Source: an uncultured Oscillospiraceae bacterium (lineage in GTDB: Bacteria > Bacillota_A > Clostridia > Oscillospirales > Oscillospiraceae). From it: a DNA stretch of 11,368 nt. Below the pieces are notes generated by a model, which saw only the letters and a list, made by a program, of their open reading frames with translations, was not told the DNA's origin and did not search any database. The position numbers were made by a program, and so were the translations under genes. The stretch lies in assembly GCA_947631215.1 (NCBI GenBank), contig CANRKN010000067.1, forward strand, positions 1 through 11,368, in the 5' to 3' direction. Shown piece after piece: positions 1 through 7,798 of this stretch (the stretch's first letter is position 1; every line of letters starts with the position of its first letter).

Positions 1-98
1 GCGGAGATGATCTGGCCGTAGTTGGCCACGGCGTTGGCCACCCCGTCGATGCAGGGCGGGAAGGAGTCGTTCAAAAGGCATATGTTCAGCTTTTCCAT
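1..98 (-). CDS. GT4-type glycosyltransferase, N-terminal fragment (runs off left edge)
   Basis: Only the first 32 codons are in the window. They read MEKLNICLLNDSFPPCIDGV and continue into ANAVANYGQIIS. A short beta strand followed by a DSFPP-x-IDGVAN motif is the usual start of GT-B fold, family 4 glycosyltransferases of Firmicutes, where this loop lies in the N-terminal acceptor-side domain; such enzymes often make diacylglycerol glycolipids or cell-surface glycans. The ATG at 98-96 is preceded on the minus strand by a good GGAGG (forward 102-106). It begins 24 nt after the feoAB stop, so it is probably the last visible gene of a plsY-feoAB-glycosyltransferase transcript. The acceptor and sugar donor cannot be judged from this fragment. 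The family call is fairly secure; a glycolipid role, suggested by nearby plsY, is inference. Confidence 0.72.
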   Translation of the reverse strand, partial: MEKLNICLLNDSFPPCIDGVANAVANYGQIIS

Positions 99-122
99 AG
101 CGCCTCCAAGTCGTTAGAATAA

Positions 123-2477
123 TCAGCCCATTCCCAGGGCGATGCCGATGAGCCGGGCAGCGAGGGCGGCCACCCAGGCGATGAGGCACTGGCCCACCAC
201 CATGCCCGCGGCCCATCTGCCCCCCAGCTCCCGGCGCACGGCGGCGATGGCCGCCACGCAGGGGGTGTACAAAAGGCAGAACACCAGAAGGCTGGCCGCC
301 GCGAGGGGCGACAGCACGGACTGGATGGCCACCTCGGCGCCGAAGAGCACCGAAAGCGTGCTCACCACGCTCTCCTTGGCCATAAAGCCGGTGATGAGGG
401 CCACGCATATGCGCCAGTCCCCCAGCCCCAGGGGGGCAAGCAGGGGCGCGATGAGCCCCGCCAGAGAGGCCAGGACGCTGTCCTGGGAGCTCTTCGCCAC
501 GTTCAGGTGGAAGTCGAAGGTCTGCAAAAACCAGATGACGATGCTGGCCACGAAGATGATAGTGAAGGCCCGCTGGAGAAAATCCTTGGCCTTGTCCCAG
601 AGAAGATGGCCCACGTTCTTGGCCCCGGGCATGCGGTAGTTGGGAAGCTCCATGACGAAGGGCACCGCCTCGCCCTTGAAGGCCGTCCCCTTCAAGAGGA
701 ACGCCATCAGGATGCCCAGCAGAATGCCCAGGATATAGAGCCCCACCATGATGACGCCCCGGTGGGCCGGGAAGAAGGCGGCGGTGAAGAAGGCGTACAC
801 GGGGAGCTTTGCGCTGCAGCTCATGAAGGGCGTGAGCAATATGGTCAGCTTCCGGTCCCGCTCCGAGGGCAGGGTGCGGGTGGCCATGATGCCCGGCACG
901 GTGCAGCCGAAGCCCAGCAGCATGGGTACGATGCTGCGCCCCGATAGGCCCAGCTTTCTGAGGAGCTTATCCATCACGAAGGCCACCCTGGCGATGTACC
1001 CGCTGTCCTCCATGAGGGAGAGGAAGAAAAAGAGCACCACGATGACCGGCAGGAAGCTCAACACGCTCCCCACCCCGGCGAACACGCCGTCCATCACCAG
1101 CGAACGCACGCCGGGACCGGCGTTTATCGCGAGAAGCAGCGCGTCCACCCTGCCCGCAAGCCACTGGATGAGAAGGTCCAGCCCGTTTTGCAGCCGGGCG
1201 CCGATGACGTCAAAGGTCAGCCAGAACACCAGCGCCATGATGGCGATGAAGCAGGGGATGGCCGTGAACTTGCCGGTGAGGATCTTATCGATATCCGCGC
1301 TGCGGGCCCGTTCCTTGCTCTCATGGGGCTTCACCACCGTGGCCTGACACACGTCCTTTATAAATGTAAAGCGCATATCCGCGATGGCGGCGGCCCTATC
1401 CATGCCGCTCTCCGCCTCCATCTGCCGCACGATGTGCTCCAAGGTCTCCAGCTCGTTCTGGTCCAGTTTCAGGGCCTGGGCTATGGCCTCGTCCCCTTCC
1501 GCCAGCTTCCCGGCGGCGAACCGGACGGGGATGGAAGCGTCCTTGGCGTGGTCCTCTATAAGGTGCATGATGGCGTGCAGGCACCGGTGCACCGCGCCGC
1601 CGTTTTTGTCCTCCCGGCAGAAGTCGATGCGCCGGGGCGGCTCCTGGTACTTGGCCACGTGCAGGGCGTGGTCCACCAGCTCGTCGATGCCCTCGTTCTT
1701 CGCCGCGGAGATGGGCACCACCGGGATGCCTAAGAGGTCCTCCATCTCGTTGATCTTGATGGAGCCGCCGTTGCCCTTCACCTCGTCCATCATGTTGAGG
1801 GCCAGCACCATGGGCACGTCCAGTTCCATGAGCTGCATGGTGAGATAGAGGTTCCGCTCGATGTTGGAGGCGTCCACGATGTTGATGATGCCCCGGGGCT
1901 TTTGCTCCAGGATGAAGGCCCGGGTGATGATCTCCTCGCTGGTGTATGGGGACAGGGAGTAGATGCCCGGCAGGTCGGTGATGAGAGTGTTGTCGTGGCC
2001 CTTGATGACCCCGTCCTTCCTGTCCACGGTGACGCCGGGGAAGTTGCCCACGTGCTGGTTGGAGCCGGTGAGCTGGTTAAAGAGCGTGGTCTTGCCGCAG
2101 TTCTGGTTCCCCGCGAGAGCGAAGGTCAGCGTCTCGGAGTCCGGCAGGGGATTTTCCGTGGCCTTTTCGTGGTACTTGCCGCTCTCGCCCAGGCCCGGAT
2201 GGCTCACCCGGCGGCGGTATTCCGCCCTGCCGGGGGCGTTCTCCTCCGGGTCCCGCACGTCTTTGATCTCTATCTGCTCCGCGTCCGCCACCCGCAGCGT
2301 GAGCTCATAGCCGTGTATCATGAACTCCATGGGGTCCCCCAGGGGCGCGTACTTCACCAGCACGATGTCCGAGCCGGGGATGACGCCCATATCCAGGAAG
2401 TGCTGCCGCAGGGCCCCCTCGCCGCCCACGACGGCGATGGTGGCCTTCTTCCCGATGGGCAGGTCTTTTAAGGTCAA
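123..2477 (-). CDS. feoB: FeoA-FeoB fusion, ferrous iron uptake transporter
   Basis: This 784-aa protein takes up Fe2+ across the cytoplasmic membrane. Residues 1-75 form a FeoA (SH3-like) domain, which in most species is a separate small protein. A linker (76-115) leads to the GTPase domain: G1 GNQNCGKT at 123-130, G2 around GNFPGVT at 144-150, G3 DLPG at 168-171, G4 NMMD at 228-231 and G5 SAAKNEG at 257-263. A helical regulatory region follows, then the membrane part from about residue 403 with both gate repeats: GFGCTVPGIMATR (522-534) with CSAKLPVY (554-561), and GFMAKESVVSTL (697-708) with TPCVAAIAA (738-746). All expected FeoB motifs are present, so it looks functional. The start is TTG, supported by GGGAG 7 nt upstream; no in-frame ATG is available there. 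No FeoC gene and no clear Fur box are visible. It lies 45 nt downstream of plsY, probably in the same transcript. Confidence 0.96.
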   Translation of the reverse strand: MTLKDLPIGKKATIAVVGGEGALRQHFLDMGVIPGSDIVLVKYAPLGDPMEFMIHGYELTLRVADAEQIEIKDVRDPEENAPGRAEYRRRVSHPGLGESGKYHEKATENPLPDSETLTFALAGNQNCGKTTLFNQLTGSNQHVGNFPGVTVDRKDGVIKGHDNTLITDLPGIYSLSPYTSEEIITRAFILEQKPRGIINIVDASNIERNLYLTMQLMELDVPMVLALNMMDEVKGNGGSIKINEMEDLLGIPVVPISAAKNEGIDELVDHALHVAKYQEPPRRIDFCREDKNGGAVHRCLHAIMHLIEDHAKDASIPVRFAAGKLAEGDEAIAQALKLDQNELETLEHIVRQMEAESGMDRAAAIADMRFTFIKDVCQATVVKPHESKERARSADIDKILTGKFTAIPCFIAIMALVFWLTFDVIGARLQNGLDLLIQWLAGRVDALLLAINAGPGVRSLVMDGVFAGVGSVLSFLPVIVVLFFFLSLMEDSGYIARVAFVMDKLLRKLGLSGRSIVPMLLGFGCTVPGIMATRTLPSERDRKLTILLTPFMSCSAKLPVYAFFTAAFFPAHRGVIMVGLYILGILLGILMAFLLKGTAFKGEAVPFVMELPNYRMPGAKNVGHLLWDKAKDFLQRAFTIIFVASIVIWFLQTFDFHLNVAKSSQDSVLASLAGLIAPLLAPLGLGDWRICVALITGFMAKESVVSTLSVLFGAEVAIQSVLSPLAAASLLVFCLLYTPCVAAIAAVRRELGGRWAAGMVVGQCLIAWVAALAARLIGIALGMG

Positions 2478-2495
2478 GTTATACTCCCTCTCTCC

Positions 2496-2513
2496 GGGCG
2501 CATGGCGGCGCCC
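2496..2513 (-). promoter_or_regulatory. Inverted repeat in the plsY-feoAB gap
   Basis: GGGCGC, a 6-nt loop and GCGCCC form a perfect 6-bp hairpin between plsY and feoAB. No U-tract follows it on the minus strand; purine-rich sequence leading into the feoAB ribosome binding site does. It is therefore not a standard terminator. It could be an mRNA processing or stability element that sets different plsY and feoAB levels, or chance in GC-rich DNA. Confidence 0.35.
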
Positions 2514-2522
2514 AAAAGCCGA

Positions 2523-3125
2523 TCATTTTTTGTCGGCATGCTTGAATGCGAATTTGGGCTCCGTGCCCTTGATGATGCGGGCGATGTTGCTCCGGTGCTG
2601 GAACACGATAAGCACAGCCATCACCGTCGTGAGGGTCAGCGTCACGTCCCAGGCTCCGTGCATGAGATAGTATACCGCCGGGTAGACGATGACGGTGAGC
2701 ACAGTGCTGAGAGATACCCGCCGGCCTATGAGGAACACCAAAAGGAAAAATACTATCAGGAGGAGGGTCACCCGCCAGTCGATGGTGAACAGGGCACCTG
2801 TCCCCACAGCCATGCCCTTGCCGCCCCGGAAGTGGAAAAATACCGGCCAGCAGTGGCCGATGAGGCAGAAAAGCCCCGCCAGCGCCCGGCCCGTGTCCCC
2901 CGCCAGGGCGTGGCCGATGAGGCAGGCGGCGACCGCCTTCAGCACGTCGCACAGGAGGGTCAGCGCCCCCACCCCCGCGCCGTAGGAGCGGCCGGCGTTG
3001 GTGGCCCCGGCGTTGCCGCTGCCGGACGAGCGGATGTCTTTATGAAATAGCCCCCGCACCAGCAATATGGCGCTGTTGACGGAGCCTATGAGATAGCTGA
3101 TGACCGCCGTGAGTATGAGGGTCAT
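2523..3125 (-). CDS. plsY: PlsY, acyl-phosphate:glycerol-3-phosphate acyltransferase
   Basis: This 200-aa integral membrane enzyme transfers an acyl chain from acyl-phosphate (made by PlsX) to glycerol-3-phosphate, giving lysophosphatidic acid, the first committed step of phospholipid synthesis in most Gram-positive bacteria. The three PlsY motifs are visible: SGSGNAGATNAGR at 34-46 (motif 1), GHCWPVFFHFRGGKG at 90-104 (motif 2) and HRSNIARIIKGTEPK at 177-191 (motif 3, with the family's HxxNI...G.E pattern). Hydrophobic segments near 1-22, 52-75, 81-97, 118-134 and 140-175 fit the usual multi-pass topology and the length is normal. An in-frame start 13 codons upstream is possible, but the ATG at 3125-3123 has a perfect GGAGG at the right distance and gives the conserved N terminus, so it is preferred. 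The promoter lies directly upstream. Confidence 0.97.
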   Translation of the reverse strand: MTLILTAVISYLIGSVNSAILLVRGLFHKDIRSSGSGNAGATNAGRSYGAGVGALTLLCDVLKAVAACLIGHALAGDTGRALAGLFCLIGHCWPVFFHFRGGKGMAVGTGALFTIDWRVTLLLIVFFLLVFLIGRRVSLSTVLTVIVYPAVYYLMHGAWDVTLTLTTVMAVLIVFQHRSNIARIIKGTEPKFAFKHADKK

Positions 3126-3172
3126 GGTGGTTCCTCCGATGTTGTCAGTGATGGGTAAACGCACAAGCTCGT

Positions 3173-3201
3173 ATTATAGCACACTTCCGGCGTTTTTCCA
3201 G
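3173..3201 (-). promoter_or_regulatory. Promoter of plsY (extended -10)
   Basis: On the minus strand a perfect TATAAT (3173-3178) is preceded by TGC, giving an extended -10 element. The -35 is weak: CTGGAA (3196-3201) at 17-bp spacing or TGGAAA (3195-3200) at 16 bp. The start would lie near 3166, leaving a leader of about 40 nt before the plsY ATG. The element sits in the 83-nt gap after the galactosidase gene, where no terminator hairpin is visible, so read-through from that gene may add to plsY expression. Confidence 0.6.
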
Positions 3202-3208
3202 TCCCGGT

Positions 3209-4798
3209 TCAGAAAAGGGCCTCGGGCAGGGCAAGTTCATGGCGCGCCCCGTCCAGGTCGTAGCGGATGCGCCGGCCGTCGGCGTCCGCCCGGACATTCT
3301 CCGCCCTTGTGAGGGACAGAAGGTCCCGGTACATGGCCCGCTGGGTCTCGTCATACTTCGCCGGGTCGTCGGAAGTGAGCATCACCCCGCCCAGCAGGGC
3401 GTCCACTTTGGCAAGAAGCGCCTTTTCCTCCTCCGTGAGCTTGATGTTCTCCCGGCGCAGGAAGAACACGTCCGGGTCGCTGCCATAGGCCCGGCCGTTC
3501 AGCTGCCGCCGGTACATAACGTTGTTGAGCGCGTTTCGCGTGCTGACCCGCTCCCGGTGGACCATGTCGGGGTTTTCGTCATCGTTCCAGTCCAGGCTCA
3601 CGTCCGGTCCCACCCGGCAGTAGTCCACCCGCCCGAAGGCGGGCATCACCGGCACGCCGCAGCCCAGGATGAGCTTCCCCGCGCACTGTTCCCGCAGGAA
3701 GTCCATGGCCCGTATCATCCGCCCGGCCCGGCTCTCATGCTCGGTGCCGAAGGGCGCAGCGCCGTAGAGGAAGTCCAGCTTCACCAGGTCGAAGCCCCAC
3801 TCGTGGAGCACCCGGTGGAAGACCTTCCTGAGGTGGTCCAGCACCTCGGGCTTATCGATGTCCAGGGCGTAGAACCCGCCCCAGTTGGAGCCCAGAAACC
3901 AAGGCTCGCCGTCCTTATGCAGGAGCCAATCCGGGTGTTTCTTTACAAATTGGGATTCTCCCCGGGCCCCGAAGGGCGCCAGCCACAGCCCCGCCCTGAA
4001 TCCGGCGGCGTGGATCCTATCCACCAGCGATTTCATGCCGCCGGGGAACTTCCTCTCGTCCGGCTCCAGCCAGTCCCCCACCCCGGGCTCCCAGCCGTCG
4101 TCCACCTGGAACAGGTCCCCCGGCTCCAGGAGCGTTTTGCAGCCGGCCAGGTCCGACAGGATGGACACCTCGTCGATATTTTCATACCGGTTGTACCAGC
4201 TGGAATAGCCCTTCAGCAGCGGGACATTGGGCTTTTCGATGCCCATGGCGTCGAACCACCCATCGAAGACGGCGTCCTCTGTTCCTTCCGCAAAATAGAG
4301 GTCGAAGGCGTGGAACTCTCCGCCGCAGGCAAGGCCCTCGCAGTCCCGCTCAATGGTGAGTTCTCCTTCCCCCGCGTCGTAGCGGAAGAGGGTATAGCCG
4401 GGCTGCTCGTCCAGGGAAGCGATGAGCCGGAAGCGCTCACCCTTGCGGAAATAGCACCAGGACCAGCCGTGGCTCAGGCCCGGCTCATCGGGGTAGTCGG
4501 CAAAGAGCCAGTCACCGTACCGGTCAAAGCCGTACTTTCGCACCATCTCCCCGGACACGCCGTTCAGGCCGTGGAGGCGGTCGTCTTTCCCCATCTCCCG
4601 GCACCAGGTCCAGGTCTGGTAGCCGTTCATGAATATCCTTTCCGTCTCGTCCACGGCCAGGGCCATCACTGCCCGCACGCTTTTGAGCCTGCCCTGGGGC
4701 AGGTCACAGATAACGCGCACCTCGCCCTCCGCCGGGCACTGCCCGGAGACGGTCTCCGGCCCATGAGCCGTATCCACCGTCACGCGCCAGTCCAGCAT
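3209..4798 (-). CDS. GH36-family alpha-galactosidase, cytoplasmic
   Basis: This 529-aa protein resembles GH36 alpha-galactosidases (COG3345, melibiase group), which release terminal alpha-linked galactose from melibiose, raffinose-type sugars or similar glycosides by a retaining mechanism. An N-terminal beta domain (about 1-190) carries the family-like NGYQTWT (58-64). A (beta/alpha)8 barrel follows, with GYSSWYNRY (197-205), FQVDDGW (230-236), RAGLWLAPF (268-276) and VKLDFLYGA (339-347). Asp342 in that last motif is the expected nucleophile. Asp399 in RVGPD (395-399) is the best candidate acid/base. No signal peptide is seen, so it should act on imported oligosaccharides. At 529 aa it matches the shorter GH36 type. 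An in-frame TTG 7 codons upstream is rejected because AGGAGG lies between it and the ATG at 4798, at ideal distance from the ATG. The exact substrate is unproven; other alpha-galactosidase-like activities of GH36 cannot be excluded. Confidence 0.88.
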   Translation of the reverse strand: MLDWRVTVDTAHGPETVSGQCPAEGEVRVICDLPQGRLKSVRAVMALAVDETERIFMNGYQTWTWCREMGKDDRLHGLNGVSGEMVRKYGFDRYGDWLFADYPDEPGLSHGWSWCYFRKGERFRLIASLDEQPGYTLFRYDAGEGELTIERDCEGLACGGEFHAFDLYFAEGTEDAVFDGWFDAMGIEKPNVPLLKGYSSWYNRYENIDEVSILSDLAGCKTLLEPGDLFQVDDGWEPGVGDWLEPDERKFPGGMKSLVDRIHAAGFRAGLWLAPFGARGESQFVKKHPDWLLHKDGEPWFLGSNWGGFYALDIDKPEVLDHLRKVFHRVLHEWGFDLVKLDFLYGAAPFGTEHESRAGRMIRAMDFLREQCAGKLILGCGVPVMPAFGRVDYCRVGPDVSLDWNDDENPDMVHRERVSTRNALNNVMYRRQLNGRAYGSDPDVFFLRRENIKLTEEEKALLAKVDALLGGVMLTSDDPAKYDETQRAMYRDLLSLTRAENVRADADGRRIRYDLDGARHELALPEALF

Positions 4799-4836
4799 CC
4801 CGCTCCGCCTCCTTGACAATCACATTATTATGGAAA

Positions 4837-4865
4837 AGTATAGCATATATCATTAGAAATGTTAA
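4837..4865 (-). promoter_or_regulatory. Promoter of the alpha-galactosidase gene
   Basis: On the minus strand TTAACA (4860-4865), a 17-bp spacer and TATACT (4837-4842) form a strong sigma-A promoter; TGC directly before TATACT makes an extended -10. The predicted start is near 4830, about 32 nt before the ATG. It lies in an AT-rich patch of the divergent region shared with the TSUP gene. No clear catabolite-response element was recognised. Confidence 0.75.
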
Positions 4866-4936
4866 GCCCTGTGTAGGCCCCGGACCCATCAACTTTCGCC
4901 TCCGGCAGGACCCTGTACGGTCCGGCGCCGCCGGGG

Positions 4937-4966
4937 TTGACTTTTCCCCGCCATACGGGGTATCAT
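4937..4966 (+). promoter_or_regulatory. Promoter of the TSUP gene with a palindrome in its spacer
   Basis: TTGACT (4937-4942), an 18-bp spacer and TATCAT (4961-4966) precede the TSUP gene by about 30 nt. The spacer contains a perfect inverted repeat, CCCCG, 5 nt, CGGGG (4946-4960), which could be an operator or chance. Confidence 0.68.
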
Positions 4967-4995
4967 GGTCCTACCAAAGGGAAAGGAGCGCTCTC

Positions 4996-5778
4996 ATGGC
5001 CGTGTTTTTTCTGGTGGCCTTTCTGGCCAGCGTAGTGGGGGCCATATGCGGCATCGGCGGCGGCGTCATCATCAAGCCGGTGCTGGACCTGTTCCACTTA
5101 GAGACGGTGGCGGCCATCCAATTCCTGTCCGGGTGCACGGTGCTGTCCATGAGCGCCTACTCCGTGGGCCGGTCCCTCCTCGCCGGGGAGCGGCAGCTTC
5201 AAATGCACACCGGTGGGCCCCTCATCGCCGGGGCGGTGGCCGGAGGCCTCCTCGGCAACCAGCTCTTTGCCCAGGTCAAGGCCGCCTTTGCCCGGCCCAG
5301 CGCCGTCAGCGCCGTCCAGGCCGCCTGCCTGGCCCTGGTGACACTGGGCACGCTCCTTTATACCATCAAAAAGGCAAAGATAAAAACGAAGCATGTGCAA
5401 AGCCCCCTCGCCAGCGCCGCCATCGGCCTGGCCCTCGGCCTCATGAGCAGCTTTCTCGGCATCGGCGGCGGGCCCATCAACCTGGTTGTGCTCTTTTACT
5501 TCTTCAGCATGGAGACAAAAAAGGCCGCCGCTAACAGCCTCTATATCATCTTTTTCAGCCAGCTGGCCAGCTTCCTGCTGACGCTGCTCACCCGCTCCGT
5601 GCCGGCGTTTCATCTCCCTGCCCTGCTCTTTATGATCGCGGGAGGCATCGGCGGGGGCGTCGCCGGCCGGGCCCTCAACAAGCGTATGGACGACCGGGCC
5701 GTGGACAAGCTCTTCATGGGCCTCATGGCCGTCATCATCTGCATCAGCCTCTATAACCTCTGGCAATACACCACATAA
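4996..5778 (+). CDS. TSUP-family (TauE/SafE) membrane transporter
   Basis: This 260-aa polytopic membrane protein belongs to the TSUP/TauE-SafE family (DUF81). Members move small, often sulfur-containing anions such as sulfite, sulfoacetate or thiosulfate, though most are uncharacterised. Two homologous halves are evident, each with the family signature: CGIGGGVIIKPVL at 18-30 and LGIGGGPINLVVL at 154-166. About eight hydrophobic segments surround them, and a short basic loop (KKAKIKTKHVQ, 125-135) separates the halves. The open frame extends further upstream, but the ATG at 4996 has AAGGAG 7 nt before it, lies just after a good promoter, and begins directly with the first transmembrane helix, so it is the start. 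It is monocistronic: divergent from the galactosidase gene, with a strong terminator 15 nt downstream. No sulfur or taurine genes are nearby, so the substrate is unknown. Confidence 0.9.
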   Translation: MAVFFLVAFLASVVGAICGIGGGVIIKPVLDLFHLETVAAIQFLSGCTVLSMSAYSVGRSLLAGERQLQMHTGGPLIAGAVAGGLLGNQLFAQVKAAFARPSAVSAVQAACLALVTLGTLLYTIKKAKIKTKHVQSPLASAAIGLALGLMSSFLGIGGGPINLVVLFYFFSMETKKAAANSLYIIFFSQLASFLLTLLTRSVPAFHLPALLFMIAGGIGGGVAGRALNKRMDDRAVDKLFMGLMAVIICISLYNLWQYTT

Positions 5779-5792
5779 ATGCCCGACCATAG

Positions 5793-5825
5793 AAAAGACC
5801 TGCCACGTTTGCGGCAGGTCTTTTT
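5793..5825. terminator. Bidirectional terminator between the TSUP gene and potCD
   Basis: A perfect 12-bp stem, AAAAGACCTGCC (5793-5804) with GGCAGGTCTTTT (5813-5824), has an 8-nt loop. It is followed by T's on the plus strand, and its A-run supplies U's on the minus strand. It serves both convergent transcripts and abuts the potCD stop codon (5825-5827). Confidence 0.93.
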
Positions 5826-7798
5826 CAGTTGATCTTCAATGTCTCCCAGAGGGTGTTGATGTAGTCCAGCAGGTCCCCGTCCAGGTTCCGGTAGGCATAG
5901 GCGTTGTAGTGATCGGCGAAGCCCTCCAGGTCGGGATAGAGGATGTCCATGGCCTCCTCGCCCATCTCGTCTATATAGTCCTCGTTGGTGTACACCAGGT
6001 CGTTGGGCGAGGCGTACCAGGTATACTCCGCGTTGGCGATGGCGGGCTCCTCCGAGAGCATGTAGTTGATGAATATCTCCGCCAGGTCCTTGTTCTGGCA
6101 GCAGGCGGGGATGCACATGGCGTCCACAAAGTAGTTGGTGGCCTCGGGGTAATAGAACCGCAGGTCCACCGAGGGCGCCTGGGCGTCCGCCATGGTGAAG
6201 TAGTCCCCGGCGTAGTAGGCCGCCACGGCCCCCTCCCCGGCCTCCATCATGTTGTAGACCTCGTCCATGACGTAGCTCTTCACCAGCCGCCGCTGCTCCA
6301 AAAGGGCGTCCAGCGCCCTGTCCCACTGGGTGCGGTCGGTGGTGTTCACGTCGATCCCGGCCCGGTACATGGCCGTGCCGAAGGCATCCCGGGAGTTATT
6401 GAACTGCAGTATCCGCCCGGCGTATTTCTCGTTCCACATCAGGTCCCAGCCCACCGCGTCCGCCGGGTCCACCTCGTTGGCGTTGTAGATGACGCCCACC
6501 ATGCTGTAGGTGTAGGGGACGGAATAGACGTTGTCCGGGTCGTAGTAGAGGCCCCGGAAGTTGTCCGCGATGTGCTCGTAGTTGGGGATGTTGTCGAAGT
6601 TCAGCGGCAGGAGCATGTCCTCGCCGATCATCCGGGCGATCATGTAGTCGGAGGGGATGATCACGTCGTAGCTCACCGCCCCCTGGGACAGCTTCGCGTA
6701 CATGTCCTCGTTGGAGGCGAAGGTGGTGTAGTTGACCTGCACGGGCCGGCCGTATTCCTCTTCGTACCAGGCCTCGAACTCCTTCACCACATCCATGGAG
6801 CCCTCGGAGCCGTCGGAGATATACTCCCCCCAGTTGTAGACGTTCAGCACCTGAGGCTTGTTGTCCGTCTCGGTGACGGCGAACACCACCGCCGCTATCA
6901 CTGCGGCCAGGGCCAGGCATCCGCCCCCGGCGTAGAGGAACCGCTGCTTCCTGGGGTCCATGGGGGGCTTGCCCTTCGCGGCCCGCTTGGCCTTCCGGGC
7001 GGCCCGGAGCCGCTGGCTGTCCTCGCTGTCGGTGAGGTTGGAGAGCAAAAGCAGCGCCAGGATGACGAAGAAGATGATGGTGGCCAGGGCGTACATGTCC
7101 GGCGTCACGGTCTTCTTGGTCATGTTGTAGATGCGAATAGGCAGGGTCTGGAACCCCGTGCCCGTGGTGAAGTAGCTGATGACGAAGTCGTCAAGGCTCA
7201 GGGTGAAGGCCATGATCATGCCCGTGACGATGGCGGGCATGAGCTCGGGCAGCTCCACCTTCCAGAAGGCGCCCCAGGGCGTGCAGCCCAGGTCCATGGC
7301 CGCCTCGGGAAGGCTCTTGTCCATCTGCCGCAGCCGGGGCAGCACCTGCAGTATGACGTAGGGCAGGCAGAAGGTGATGTGGGCGATGAGCAGGGTGATG
7401 AAGCTCAGGCTGTTGGCGAAGCCGAAGAGACGGCTCGCGAACACGAACATGAGCATCATGGAGATGCCCGTGATGATGTCCGGGTTGATCATGGGGATGT
7501 TGGTCACCATGTCCAGCGCCGAGCGCAGGTACTTCGACCGCATCCGGTGGATGCCCACGGCGGCGGCGGTGCCCATGACGGTGGACACCCCGGCGGCGCA
7601 CACCGCGAGGATAATGGTGTTGCGCACGGTGTTGAGGGTCTCCGTGTCCCGGAAGAGCTCCTTATACCATTTTAAGGAGAACCCGGAGAATACGGAGAGG
7701 CTCCGTGCCTCGTTGAAGGAGAACACCAGCAGGATGACCAGCGGCGCGAACAAAAACAGGAACATCAGGAAGGTAAAGATTTTGGAAGCTCTTTTCAT
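5825..7798 (-). CDS. potCD: PotC-PotD fusion: polyamine ABC permease joined to its substrate-binding protein
   Basis: This single 657-aa frame carries two usually separate subunits of the spermidine/putrescine importer. Residues 1-258 are a PotC-type permease with about six membrane helices and the EAA loop that docks on the ATPase (LPEAAMDLGCTPWG, 163-176). A very basic linker (about 264-286), expected on the inner face, leads to a seventh helix (about 287-308). That helix carries the PotD domain (317-657) to the outside and replaces the lipoprotein anchor. The PotD part starts with NVYNWGEYI (319-327); Trp323, Glu325 and Tyr326 match E. coli PotD Trp34, Glu36 and Tyr37 from memory, and SDY (383-385) matches its Ser83-Tyr85 segment. 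Asp559 matches Asp257. The frame is continuous with no sign of a frameshift. Its ATG overlaps the potB stop as ATGA and is preceded by GGAGGG. It lacks its own promoter and ends at a strong terminator. Putrescine versus spermidine preference is unknown. Confidence 0.93.
   Translation of the reverse strand: MKRASKIFTFLMFLFLFAPLVILLVFSFNEARSLSVFSGFSLKWYKELFRDTETLNTVRNTIILAVCAAGVSTVMGTAAAVGIHRMRSKYLRSALDMVTNIPMINPDIITGISMMLMFVFASRLFGFANSLSFITLLIAHITFCLPYVILQVLPRLRQMDKSLPEAAMDLGCTPWGAFWKVELPELMPAIVTGMIMAFTLSLDDFVISYFTTGTGFQTLPIRIYNMTKKTVTPDMYALATIIFFVILALLLLSNLTDSEDSQRLRAARKAKRAAKGKPPMDPRKQRFLYAGGGCLALAAVIAAVVFAVTETDNKPQVLNVYNWGEYISDGSEGSMDVVKEFEAWYEEEYGRPVQVNYTTFASNEDMYAKLSQGAVSYDVIIPSDYMIARMIGEDMLLPLNFDNIPNYEHIADNFRGLYYDPDNVYSVPYTYSMVGVIYNANEVDPADAVGWDLMWNEKYAGRILQFNNSRDAFGTAMYRAGIDVNTTDRTQWDRALDALLEQRRLVKSYVMDEVYNMMEAGEGAVAAYYAGDYFTMADAQAPSVDLRFYYPEATNYFVDAMCIPACCQNKDLAEIFINYMLSEEPAIANAEYTWYASPNDLVYTNEDYIDEMGEEAMDILYPDLEGFADHYNAYAYRNLDGDLLDYINTLWETLKIN

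Noticed and set aside
2511..2540. Weak hairpin (GCCGA/TCGGC then TTTT) at the plsY stop codon as a terminator
   Set aside because: The stem is only 5 bp with a 10-nt AT-rich loop and four T's, too weak to separate plsY from feoAB with confidence.
3239..4816. Long plus-strand open frame opposite the galactosidase gene
   Set aside because: It is an antisense shadow of GC-rich coding sequence, has a composition unlike a protein, and lacks a ribosome binding site.
5909..7675. Long plus-strand open frame opposite potCD
   Set aside because: It is very rich in Gly, Val, His and Asp, as expected for the reverse strand of a high-GC gene, and the PotC-PotD frame clearly encodes the conserved domains.
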